Shown piece by piece: positions 17,912-25,795 of a DNA stretch of 64,000 bases. How positions within the stretch are numbered: position 1 is the first letter of the stretch; each line of letters starts with the position of its first letter. This stretch comes from Amycolatopsis benzoatilytica AK 16/65. Lineage in GTDB: Bacteria > Actinomycetota > Actinomycetes > Mycobacteriales > Pseudonocardiaceae. The notes under the pieces were generated by a model, which was not told where the DNA came from, did no database searches, and saw nothing but the letters and a program-made list of their open reading frames with translations. The stretch covers positions 7,134,388 to 7,198,387 of the forward strand of contig NZ_KB912942.1 of the NCBI RefSeq assembly GCF_000383915.1, read 5' to 3'. The translations under genes and the position numbers were made by a program.

Positions 17912-20806
17912 ATGACAGGGTCCACCGAGGCCACCGGCACCGCGGCCGCGGCGAAGAACGTCGCGGACGCCGAGCACACCCCGCCGTTCCGCTACACCGC
18001 GGAGCTGGCCGGGCAGATCGAGCAGCGCTGGCAGGACCACTGGTCCGACCACGGCACCTACCACGCGCCGAACCCGGTCGGCCCGCTCGCGGAGCAGGGC
18101 GAGGCGGTCCCCTCGGACAAGCTGTTCGTCCAGGACATGTTCCCGTATCCGTCCGGCTCCGGCCTGCACGTCGGGCACCCGCTGGGCTACATCGGCACCG
18201 ATGTCTATGCGCGGTATCACCGGATGATCGGCCGGAACGTGCTGCACACCCTGGGCTACGACGCGTTCGGCCTGCCCGCCGAGCAGTACGCGGTGCAGAC
18301 CGGCACGCACCCGAGGATCACCACCGAGCAGAACATCGCGACCATGCGCCGGCAGCTGAAGCGGCTGGGGCTGGGCCACGACGAGCGCCGGTCGATCGAA
18401 ACCATCGACCCGGACTACTACCGCTGGACCCAGTGGATCTTCCTGCAGATCTTCAACTCCTACTACGACGAGGACGCCCGCAAGGCGCGCCCGATCGAGG
18501 AGCTGGAGAAGGCCTACGCCGCGGGCGAGCGCGCGACGCCGGACGGCCGCCCGTGGGCCGAGCTGAGCCATGTCGAGCAGCGCAAGGTGATCGACGAGCA
18601 CCGGCTGGTCTACATCTCCGAGGCACCGGTGAACTGGGCCCCCGGCCTGGGCACCGTCGTCGCGAACGAGGAAGTCACCTCGGACGGCCGCAGCGACCGC
18701 GGCAACTTCCCGGTGTTCCGCAAGAGCCTGCGCCAGTGGATGATGCGGATCACCGCGTACGCCGACCGGCTGGTGGACGACCTGGACCTGCTGGACTGGC
18801 CGGAGAAGGTCAAGTCCATGCAGCGCAACTGGGTCGGCCGCTCCCAGGGCGCGCGGGTTTCGTTCGCCGCCGGAGACGAGAAGATCGAGGTCTTCACCAC
18901 GCGTCCGGACACTCTGTTCGGGGCCACCTACATGGTGATCGCGCCGGAGCACCCGCTGGTCGGGAAGCTGACCGCGGCGCAGTGGCCGGGCGAGCACCCG
19001 CAGAGCTGGACCGGCGGCGCGAAGACACCCGCCGAGGCCATCGCCGCGTATCGGGCCGCCGCCTCCCGCAAGTCCGATCTGGACCGGCAGGAGAACAAGG
19101 AGAAGACCGGCGTCTTCACCGGCACCTACGCGGTGAACCCGGTGAACGGCAAGGAAATCCCGGTCTTCGTCGGCGACTACGTGCTGATGGGCTACGGCAC
19201 CGGCGCGATCATGGCGGTGCCCGCCCAGGACCAGCGCGACTACGACTTCGCGAAGAAGTTCGAGCTGGAGATCGTCCGCACGGTCGACCCGGGCGAGGGC
19301 TTCGAGGGCGAGGCGTTCACCGGCGACGGGCCGGCGATCAACTCCGCCAACGACACCGTCGACCTGAACGGCATGGGCGTCGCGGACGCCAAGAAGACGA
19401 TCATCGCCTGGCTGGAGGACCGCGGCGCGGGCGAGGGCACCGTGCAGTACAAGCTGCGCGACTGGCTGTTCGCCCGCCAGCGCTACTGGGGTGAGCCGTT
19501 CCCGATCGTCTACGACGAGAACAACCTGCCGATCGCGCTGCCCGAGGACCAGCTGCCGGTCGTGCTGCCGGAGATCGACGACTACTCGCCGAAGACGTTC
19601 GACCCGGACGACGCCGACTCCGAGCCGTCGCCGCCGCTGTCGCGTGCGACCGACTGGGTCGAGGTCACCCTGGACCTGGGCGAAGGGCCGAAGAAGTACC
19701 GCCGCGACACCAACGTGATGCCGCAGTGGGCCGGTTCCTGCTGGTACCAGCTGCGCTATGTCGACCCGGCGAGCCAGGACGTGTTCTGCGCGCCGGAGAA
19801 CGAGGCGTACTGGCTGGGCCCGCGCCCGGCCGAGCACGGCGCGGACGACCCGGGCGGCGTCGACCTGTACGTCGGCGGCGTCGAGCACGCTGTGCTGCAC
19901 CTGCTGTACTCCCGGTTCTGGCACAAGGTGCTGTACGACCTGGGTCACGTGTCCTCGAAGGAGCCCTACCGCCGCCTGTTCAACCAGGGCTACATCGAGG
20001 CGTTCGCCTACACCGACCAGCGCGGCGTGTACGTGCCTGCCGAGGACGTCGTCGAGCGGGACGGCAAGTTCTTCTTCGGCGACGAAGAGGTCAAGCAGGA
20101 ATACGGCAAGATGGGCAAGAGCCTGAAGAACGCCGTGACCCCGGACGAGATGTCGGACACCTACGGCGCGGACACCTTCCGGGTGTATGAGATGTCGATG
20201 GGTCCGCTGGACATGTCGCGGCCGTGGGCGACCAAGGACGTCGTCGGCGCGCACCGGTTCCTGCAGCGGATCTGGCGGCTGCTGGTCGACGAGCAGACCG
20301 GCGAGCTGCGAGTGTCCTCGGACGACCCGACCGAAGAGGACCGCAAGCTGCTGCACCGCACCATCGCCGGGGTCCGCGAGGACTACGCGGAGATGCGGTT
20401 CAACACCGCCGGCGCGAAGCTGATCGAGCTGAACAACCACCTGACCAAGGTGTATGGCTCGGCCGCGGCGACCCCGCGCGAGGTGGCCGAACCGCTGGTG
20501 CTGCTGCTGGCCCCGCTGGCCCCGCACGTCGCCGAGGAGCTGTGGCACCGGATGGGCCACGCCGATTCGCTGGTGCACGGCCCGTTCCCGGTGGTCGACG
20601 AGAAGTACCTGGTGGAGGACTCGGTCGAGTACCCGATCCAGGTCAACGGCAAGGTCCGCTCGCGGATCACGGTGCCCGCCGACGCGAAGAACGACGCGGT
20701 GCAGGCGGCCGCGCTGGCCGACGAGAAGATCGCCGCGCTGGTGGACGGCAAGACGCCGCGGAAGGTGATCGTGGTGCCGGGCCGGCTGGTCAACATCGTG
20801 CTGTGA
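17912..20806 (+). CDS. leuS: Leucyl-tRNA synthetase
   Basis: Charges tRNA-Leu with leucine. 964 residues, full length for the bacterial class I enzyme. The HIGH signature appears as HVGH at 86-89 in [20 protein letters not shown], and the KMSKS loop as KMGKS at 733-737. The editing (CP1) insertion is present, with [20 protein letters not shown] followed by a [15 protein letters not shown] segment. The C-terminal tRNA-binding domain ends in [12 protein letters not shown] and the tail [14 protein letters not shown]. Expression is probably controlled by the leader peptide and hairpin just upstream, and transcription ends at the hairpin at 20818-20844. Confidence 0.97.
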   Translation: MTGSTEATGTAAAAKNVADAEHTPPFRYTAELAGQIEQRWQDHWSDHGTYHAPNPVGPLAEQGEAVPSDKLFVQDMFPYPSGSGLHVGHPLGYIGTDVYARYHRMIGRNVLHTLGYDAFGLPAEQYAVQTGTHPRITTEQNIATMRRQLKRLGLGHDERRSIETIDPDYYRWTQWIFLQIFNSYYDEDARKARPIEELEKAYAAGERATPDGRPWAELSHVEQRKVIDEHRLVYISEAPVNWAPGLGTVVANEEVTSDGRSDRGNFPVFRKSLRQWMMRITAYADRLVDDLDLLDWPEKVKSMQRNWVGRSQGARVSFAAGDEKIEVFTTRPDTLFGATYMVIAPEHPLVGKLTAAQWPGEHPQSWTGGAKTPAEAIAAYRAAASRKSDLDRQENKEKTGVFTGTYAVNPVNGKEIPVFVGDYVLMGYGTGAIMAVPAQDQRDYDFAKKFELEIVRTVDPGEGFEGEAFTGDGPAINSANDTVDLNGMGVADAKKTIIAWLEDRGAGEGTVQYKLRDWLFARQRYWGEPFPIVYDENNLPIALPEDQLPVVLPEIDDYSPKTFDPDDADSEPSPPLSRATDWVEVTLDLGEGPKKYRRDTNVMPQWAGSCWYQLRYVDPASQDVFCAPENEAYWLGPRPAEHGADDPGGVDLYVGGVEHAVLHLLYSRFWHKVLYDLGHVSSKEPYRRLFNQGYIEAFAYTDQRGVYVPAEDVVERDGKFFFGDEEVKQEYGKMGKSLKNAVTPDEMSDTYGADTFRVYEMSMGPLDMSRPWATKDVVGAHRFLQRIWRLLVDEQTGELRVSSDDPTEEDRKLLHRTIAGVREDYAEMRFNTAGAKLIELNNHLTKVYGSAAATPREVAEPLVLLLAPLAPHVAEELWHRMGHADSLVHGPFPVVDEKYLVEDSVEYPIQVNGKVRSRITVPADAKNDAVQAAALADEKIAALVDGKTPRKVIVVPGRLVNIVL

Positions 20807-20817
20807 ATACGCGCGTT

Positions 20818-20844
20818 CCGGCCCGGGACCAGCTCCCGGGCCGG
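20818..20844 (+). terminator. leuS terminator hairpin
   Basis: Perfect 11-bp inverted repeat (CCGGCCCGGGA / TCCCGGGCCGG) around a CCAGC loop, 12 bp after the leuS stop. There is no T-tract; such hairpins without T-tracts are common at gene ends in high-GC actinobacteria. It ends only 4 bp before the GTG of the lipoprotein gene, so it could also affect that gene's leader. Confidence 0.6.
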
Positions 20845-20848
20845 TACT

Positions 20849-21490
20849 GTGCTGTCCGTGCGTAATCGATCGATCACCGCGGTGCTGGTCGCGGCCGCGG
20901 CCGTGGTGTCCGGTTGTGCCGTCGCGCCCGGACCGGTGCCGGCGAAACCCGCGCCGCAGCTGCCCGCCGATTCGATCTCCTACGACGAGCTGCCGGTCAT
21001 CACTTCCCGGCCACCGCTGTTCCCGAACGACTGCTCGCAGTTCGAGAAGGACCCGCAGCTGCTCGGCCAGTTGAGCGGCAGCAAGCCCTTCTTCAGCCCG
21101 TATACGAAGACCTGCGAGATGAAACGCGCGGACGGCGCGACGATCAGCGTCGGCGCGATGGTGCCGAACGAGCGGGTCAAAGAGGTGTGGCCGGGGTTCT
21201 GGAAGGTCTACAGCTACTCGGTGTACCACTTCCGCCGGTTTCTGCTGATGGACCGCTATTACGCGATTTCCCAGCTGTCCCAGCACGGGTGCGAGATCGC
21301 CGTGAACACCGGCTCGGAACAAGTCGTCACCCTGACCATTTCCACCAGCGGCCCGAACCTGTCACTGCCCGGTGACAGCGTCGAGCAGGATCGGCAGATG
21401 GCTGCTCAGTTCTGCCCGGATGCGGAGAAGGCTATGACCGCGTACCTCACGACGGTCGATCCGGGGGGCGGTTCGCTGGCCGCGCGCTAG
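20849..21490 (+). CDS. DUF3558-like lipoprotein
   Basis: A 213-residue exported lipoprotein. The signal sequence ends in the lipobox VVSGC, giving a lipid-modified Cys at about residue 23. The mature domain has paired cysteines (FPNDCSQFEK, YTKTCEMKRA, QHGCEIAVN, AAQFCPDAEK) like DUF3558-type actinobacterial lipoproteins. Function is not known. A GTG at 20849 gives the ORF; a second GTG at 20858 is nearly equivalent. Its TAG stop shares bases with the stop of the convergent ABC permease (CTAG at 21487-21490). Confidence 0.65.
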   Translation: MLSVRNRSITAVLVAAAAVVSGCAVAPGPVPAKPAPQLPADSISYDELPVITSRPPLFPNDCSQFEKDPQLLGQLSGSKPFFSPYTKTCEMKRADGATISVGAMVPNERVKEVWPGFWKVYSYSVYHFRRFLLMDRYYAISQLSQHGCEIAVNTGSEQVVTLTISTSGPNLSLPGDSVEQDRQMAAQFCPDAEKAMTAYLTTVDPGGGSLAAR

Positions 21491-22251
21491 GCAGCTTCGC
21501 GGGTGCCCGCCCGCCAGATCGCCAGACTGGTCAGCGTGATCCACAGCACCAGCGACGTGCTCAGTGCGACGACGCCGTGCTTGGCGATGCCGGTCAGCTG
21601 CCGGGCGGGTTCGACCGGATCCGCCCAGCCCGCGTAGTCGATGCCGGACTGCAGGAACAGGAACAGCAGCGCCAGCAGCACGTAGGCGGTGATCGCGCCG
21701 GCGGTGTTCGGGATCAACCAGGCGACGGTGACCGCGAACAGGGTCATGCAGGCCGAGCCGATCAGGATCGCGGTGATCACCATGCCGGGCCGCACGGTGA
21801 ACAGGACTTGCACGTCGAGCTTGGTGAGCCGGGAGCGGAGGTACGAGAAGGTCAGCAGCACTTCCAGGGCGGCGCTGAGCAGCCAAACGCCGATGGCGAC
21901 GGTGGCTTGCGCGAGCACGTAGCGCAGCCGCGACGGCTGGGCCAGCAGGGTCGGCTGTGCGCTGCGGTAGTGCCATTCCGCCGCGATCAGTTTCACGACC
22001 ACGACGTTCATCAGCATCCCGCCGAGCCGGATCAGCAGGAACACCGGCAGCAGTTGGTCGGCCAGCGTGAAGTCGCGGGCGTTGCCCTGCAGGAACAGCA
22101 GCCCGACGAGAACCAGCAGGATCGGCGTGGCGATCATCAGGATCTTGTCCGCCGCTGTGGCGGTGGTCTTGCGCAGTTCGACGCGCACCAGGGTGCCGAA
22201 CGATGCGCGCTGCTGCGCTTTGACCTGCCAGGCGTGCTGGGTGGGGATCAT
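21487..22251 (-). CDS. ABC transporter permease
   Basis: A 254-residue permease of an ABC-2 type exporter with six hydrophobic segments (for example ILMIATPILLVLVGLLFL and WLLSAALEVLLTFSYL). Its start overlaps the stop of the ATP-binding gene by 4 bp (ATGA), so the two are translationally coupled. No substrate-binding protein is present, consistent with export. Substrate unknown; such pairs often confer resistance to peptides or antibiotics. Confidence 0.82.
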   Translation of the reverse strand: MIPTQHAWQVKAQQRASFGTLVRVELRKTTATAADKILMIATPILLVLVGLLFLQGNARDFTLADQLLPVFLLIRLGGMLMNVVVVKLIAAEWHYRSAQPTLLAQPSRLRYVLAQATVAIGVWLLSAALEVLLTFSYLRSRLTKLDVQVLFTVRPGMVITAILIGSACMTLFAVTVAWLIPNTAGAITAYVLLALLFLFLQSGIDYAGWADPVEPARQLTGIAKHGVVALSTSLVLWITLTSLAIWRAGTREAA

Positions 22252-23123
22252 CGGCCGCCTCCGGTGAGCCGGAAGAAGAGTTCTTCCAGGTTCTGCTGTT
22301 CTTCGCGCAGTTCGAGCACCTGGACCCGGGCCGCGAATGCGAGGTCGGACACCTGCCGCAGCGGGGCGGCGACGGTCAGCCCGTCCGGGCCGGACCAGCG
22401 CAGTTCAAGCCTGGCCTGCTCCAGCGCGTGCGTCAGGCGGGGCAGGTCCACGGTGCGGATGAGCGTGCGCGGCGGGCCGGCGAAACTGTCGAGCGGGCCG
22501 TCCGCGACCACCCGGCCCTGACCGATCATCACCACGCGGTCTGCCGTCTGGTCCACTTCGGACAGTACGTGGCTGGACAGCAGCACGGTGCCGCCGCGCT
22601 GGGCGTAGCTGCGCAGCAGCTGTCGAGTGGAGCGGATGCCGTCCGGGTCGAGGCCGTTGATCGGCTCGTCCAGGATCAGCATCGGCGGGTCGCACAGCAG
22701 GGCTTGCGCGATGCCGAGCCGCTGCCGCATGCCGAGGCTGTACTTGCCGATCCGGCGGTTCGCCGCGTCGGAGAGGCCGACCTGGGCGAGCACCTGGTCG
22801 ACGCGCGCCGAGGGCAGCCGCATCAGTTTCGCAGCGCTGAGCAGGTGGTGACGTCCGGTGCGGCCGGGGTGCACCGCCGCCGCGTCGAGCAGCACGCCGG
22901 CGACGTGCGCCGGGTTCGGCCAGTCTCCGAAGCGGCGTCCGGCGATGGTCGCCGCACCGGAGGTCGGGGTGGTCAGGCCGCAGATCATCCGCAGAGTGGT
23001 GGATTTGCCAGCGCCGTTCGGGCCGAGGAACGCGGTCACCGTGCCGGGCTGCAGGCTGAACGACACGGTGTCGACAACCCGGCGCTGGTTGTAGACCTTC
23101 ACCAGCTCTTGGACGTGCAGCAA
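22248..23123 (-). CDS. ABC transporter ATP-binding protein
   Basis: A 291-residue ATPase of an ABC-2 exporter. Walker A is FLGPNGAGKST, the signature is YSLGMRQRLGIAQALL, Walker B is MLILDEPINGLDPDG, and the switch His lies in LLSSHVLSEVD. The C-terminal ~75 residues after the nucleotide-binding domain are the extension usual in drug-export ATPases of the CcmA/DrrA type. It is the first gene of the two-gene operon with the permease at 21487-22251. Confidence 0.92.
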   Translation of the reverse strand: MLHVQELVKVYNQRRVVDTVSFSLQPGTVTAFLGPNGAGKSTTLRMICGLTTPTSGAATIAGRRFGDWPNPAHVAGVLLDAAAVHPGRTGRHHLLSAAKLMRLPSARVDQVLAQVGLSDAANRRIGKYSLGMRQRLGIAQALLCDPPMLILDEPINGLDPDGIRSTRQLLRSYAQRGGTVLLSSHVLSEVDQTADRVVMIGQGRVVADGPLDSFAGPPRTLIRTVDLPRLTHALEQARLELRWSGPDGLTVAAPLRQVSDLAFAARVQVLELREEQQNLEELFFRLTGGGR

Positions 23124-23227
23124 CCCATCCCCCTCTCCCTTTTCGCTGCCAGAAGTCTGTCACACGGAGTGGTCGCGCGGGTGCGGAACCGGAGCGCTGT
23201 CGCCGAAAAAATGCCAGCTTTGCCGAC

Positions 23228-23541
23228 CTGGTGACCGGCGGCAGCCGCGGAATCGGTGCGACGAGTGCGATTCGGCTCGCCGTGACTGGGTGGTGCTCGC
23301 TGACGTGGCGGGCACCGGGCAGGCAGCGGCCGTAGTGGACCGGATCGAGGCGTGCGGGCACCGCGCGCTCGCCGTGCAGGCCGACAGCGGCGACCTGGCC
23401 TGCCGCGCTGGAACCGGAGGTGCCCAAAGTGGCGGCCGCGCGCCTGGGCGAACGCGGGAGAGCAGTGACGTACTGGCCGACCCGGCCAGCGCGTACGTGA
23501 CCGGCTCGACCATTTCGGTGGACGGCGGGCACGCCGCCTAG
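23228..23541 (+). pseudogene. Remnant of a short-chain dehydrogenase/reductase
   Basis: Three pieces of an SDR gene survive in order. LVTGGSRGIGATSAIRLA is the glycine-rich cofactor motif, in the frame beginning 23228. DWVVLADVAGTGQAAAVVDR then LAVQADSGD are the next strands, but in another frame, so at least one frameshift lies near 23285. LADPASAYVTGSTISVDGGH is the C-terminal signature just before TAG at 23539. The middle of the domain, including the catalytic Ser and Tyr-x-x-x-Lys, is deleted: the remnant is about 314 bp against roughly 750 bp for an intact gene. It cannot encode a working enzyme. The TetR gene that follows, convergent to it, may be its former regulator. Confidence 0.75.
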
Positions 23542-23555
23542 CCGGCTCAGCCGGT

Positions 23556-24293
23556 CTAGTCGGTGTAGAGGCCGACGTCCCGGGCGAGGTCGGTGAGCAT
23601 GGCCTCGAACAGCACGTCCGGTTTGGACACCGGGATCGGGTAGTTCCCGAACACCTCGAGGGTGACGTGGCCGTAGAGCCGCGCCCAGAAGGTGATCATC
23701 AGGTAGGTGAGTCCGAGGTCCAGCTTCTCCGGCGGGATTTCCCGGCCGGACTCCGCGAGCACCGTGAGCAGGTCCTGCTGGAACGCGGTGAGGTCGTCGC
23801 GGAGTTCGGCCGGGACCACGTCGTTCGGCGGCATCACCAGGTCGTGCTGGGCGAGCACGTGGCCGGCGGCAGCGAGGAAGATCCGGCCGAACGGCTCGTC
23901 GAGCCGGTGCAGCGCGCTGCTGGTCGCGGTGCCGGTGCCGCCGGTCGGCGACGCGAACACCAGCGTGAACTCCTTGGTGTGGGTCAGTGCCCAGCGCCGG
24001 AAGCCCTTGCAGATCTCGAACAGCTGCAGCAGGCCCTCGTCTTGCAGGCCGGCGATCTCTCCGGCGAGTTCCGCGGCGAGATCGGTGCAGACGTCGAGCC
24101 GGAGGTTCGCGAGCAGGTCGTCGCGGGATTCGTAGTAGCGGTAGAGAGCTGGCGCGGTGATGCCGAGTTCCCGGGCGATGGCCCGCAGGGTGACCGCTTC
24201 CGGGCCTTGGCCGACCAGCAGTTTCCGCGCGGTGCGGCGGATGTCCTGTTCGGTAGCCGCTCGGGCGCGGCCCCTGCGCGTGGGGCTGCTCAT
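23556..24293 (-). CDS. TetR family transcriptional regulator
   Basis: A 245-residue regulator. The N-terminal helix-turn-helix is typical of TetR: TLRAIARELGITAPALYRYY at about residues 38-57, preceded by the helix TARKLLVGQG. The C-terminal ligand domain resembles the WHG/TetR_C_13 type with AFFxW-like segments (FKGFRRWALTHTKEF in part). Target genes are not evident; its neighbour is a decayed SDR gene, and the 406-bp divergent spacer toward the ribokinase gene contains inverted repeats that could serve as its operator. Confidence 0.85.
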   Translation of the reverse strand: MSSPTRRGRARAATEQDIRRTARKLLVGQGPEAVTLRAIARELGITAPALYRYYESRDDLLANLRLDVCTDLAAELAGEIAGLQDEGLLQLFEICKGFRRWALTHTKEFTLVFASPTGGTGTATSSALHRLDEPFGRIFLAAAGHVLAQHDLVMPPNDVVPAELRDDLTAFQQDLLTVLAESGREIPPEKLDLGLTYLMITFWARLYGHVTLEVFGNYPIPVSKPDVLFEAMLTDLARDVGLYTD

Positions 24294-24699
24294 CCGGACA
24301 TTCTAGGTGGTCCGGACAGTCGTTTTCGCTTTCGGCGCGGCGGACCGGGGCACGGATTGCCAACGAGCGGGCAGACCGGGACCGGCGCGGCGGCTCTGGG
24401 AGCGAGAGCCGGGGCGCCGCCGGCGCCGATCACTCGGGGGGCTACGTGATCGGCGCCGGCGACCCGATGCCCTCTCCGGCGCGCTTCCGGTCGGGGCAAC
24501 GTCATCGGCTTGAGGCCAGTGACGCTCCAGAAGAGCGAGGCCCGTCCCGTCAGTGACGCTTGGGGGATACGGACCCCCCGAACGAGTGACAGGCAGTCGC
24601 TGCTCCGCCTGATTGTCGCACTCCGCGCCGGGAAAGTTACAAACACTTTCACTTTTGGCCGTCGAGGAGGGAAAGGAAGGGTCATGGCAGAGTGGCGGC
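24294..24699. other. Divergent intergenic region tetR / ribokinase
   Basis: About 400 bp with no convincing gene on either strand. It holds a perfect 15-bp inverted repeat at 24419-24433 / 24446-24460 with a 12-base loop. It also has a smaller repeat GAAAGT-7-ACTTTC at 24632-24650, 50 bp before the ribokinase ATG, in a locally AT-richer stretch that may be its promoter. GGAGG at 24665-24669 is too far from ATG 24700 to act as its Shine-Dalgarno. Confidence 0.5.
24419..24460. repeat. Perfect 15-bp inverted repeat upstream of ribokinase
   Basis: GCCGGCGCCGATCAC / GTGATCGGCGCCGGC with a 12-base loop, about 126 bp upstream of tetR's start and 240 bp upstream of the ribokinase start. It has no T-tract. 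Could be a transcription barrier, an operator or the relic of a lost gene's terminator. Confidence 0.55.
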
Positions 24700-25569
24700 A
24701 TGAGTGCTGCGGTGCTGGTGGTCGGGTCCGCGAATGCCGATCTGGTGGTGCCGGTGGACCGCCGTCCAGGCAGCGGCGAGACGGTGCTGGGTGGCGACAC
24801 CTCGCTGTCCCCGGGCGGCAAGGGGGCCAATACCGCGGTCGCCGCGGGGAAACTCGGTGCGGACGTCGCGTTGCTGGGCGCGGTCGGCGACGACAGCTAT
24901 GGACAGTTGCTGCGTAATTCGCTGTCTGACGCGGGTGTTGATACGCAATTTGTGCGGACAGTCGAGCGGCCCACCGGAATCGCCTACATCACCGTGACTC
25001 CGGACGGGGAGAACTCCATCCTGGTCTCCCCTGGCGCGAATTCCGCGCTGGAGCCGGCCGATGTCACCGACGAGGTGCTCGCCGACGCGCGGGTGCTGGT
25101 CGCGTCGCTCGAAGTGCCGCTGCCGACGGTCGAGCGCGCGGTGCGGCGGGCCCGGGAGCGCGGTGTCACGGTGCTGCTCAACCTGTCCCCCGCCGCCGAA
25201 GTGTCGTCGGAAACGCTGGCCGCGCTGGACGTTCTGCTGGTCAACCAGCACGAGGCCGAGTACCTGCTCGGGACGCCTGGCGCGGATCCGCGCAAGCTGC
25301 TGGATTTCGGTCCGCGTGCGGCGGTGGTGACGTTCGGGGCCAAGGGCGCCCTGGTGATTGAAAGCGACAAGTCGACGAACGTCGCGTCGCCGCGGGTGGA
25401 AGCAATCGACACCACCGGTGCCGGCGACGCGTTCGCCGGAGCGCTGGCGGCGGCCCTCGCGGACGGCGTCGGACTGGTCGAGGCGGCGGAGCGCGCGGTG
25501 CGGGTCGCCGCCGTGACGGTGACCCGCCGTGGCGCGCAGCCGTCCTACCCGACGATGGCCGAACTCTGA
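24700..25569 (+). CDS. rbsK: Ribokinase / PfkB family sugar kinase
   Basis: A 289-residue kinase that phosphorylates ribose or a related sugar. The N-terminal SANADLVVPVDRRPGSGET followed by SPGGKGANTAVAAGKLGADV is PfkB signature 1, and DTTGAGDAFAGALAAAL is signature 2 with the catalytic Asp and the anion hole. The start was set at ATG 24700 because the conserved beta strand (VLVVGSANAD) begins three residues later; a longer frame from 24613 has no family support. It lies just before the PTS gene ptsI but is separated by 224 bp. The exact sugar is not certain. Confidence 0.85.
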   Translation: MSAAVLVVGSANADLVVPVDRRPGSGETVLGGDTSLSPGGKGANTAVAAGKLGADVALLGAVGDDSYGQLLRNSLSDAGVDTQFVRTVERPTGIAYITVTPDGENSILVSPGANSALEPADVTDEVLADARVLVASLEVPLPTVERAVRRARERGVTVLLNLSPAAEVSSETLAALDVLLVNQHEAEYLLGTPGADPRKLLDFGPRAAVVTFGAKGALVIESDKSTNVASPRVEAIDTTGAGDAFAGALAAALADGVGLVEAAERAVRVAAVTVTRRGAQPSYPTMAEL

Positions 25570-25781
25570 TCTGTGGCGAGGGTCACGGACTGATTTCCGG
25601 CCGGTCGCGCCCGGCTCGCGGACCCGGCGGAGCTGCCCGGTTTCCGGCAGACTCTTGCGGGCCAGCGACCGCTTGAGGCGGCCGGCTGCCTGATGGCACG
25701 AGGAGGTGCGTCCGGTCGTGGAACGCAGGCGAATTCGGGACAGGTGGACGGCGGCGCGGGAGATCGCTGCCCGAGTGAGCT

Positions 25782-25795
25782 ATGGTCTAGACCAT
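25782..25795. promoter_or_regulatory. DasR-type (dre) operator overlapping the ptsI start
   Basis: Perfect palindrome ATGGTCTAGACCAT whose core TGGTCTAGACCA equals the centre of the published Streptomyces DasR responsive element (ACTGGTCTAGACCACT). Its last three bases belong to the ATG start region of ptsI. A TATGGT sequence at 25781-25786 is placed like a -10 box for transcription beginning at or near the ATG, so a bound GntR-family repressor would block both promoter and start. DasR regulates PTS genes in Streptomyces, which fits. Confidence 0.75.

Noticed and set aside
16583..21322. 1579-codon open frame antisense to leuS and the phytase-like gene
   Set aside because: It is the mirror of high-GC coding bias opposite well-supported genes and has Arg/His/Asp-rich low-complexity sequence without any family pattern.
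24303..24830. 175-codon minus-strand ORF between tetR and ribokinase
   Set aside because: Low-complexity, overlaps the start of ribokinase antisense and reads through the inverted repeat.
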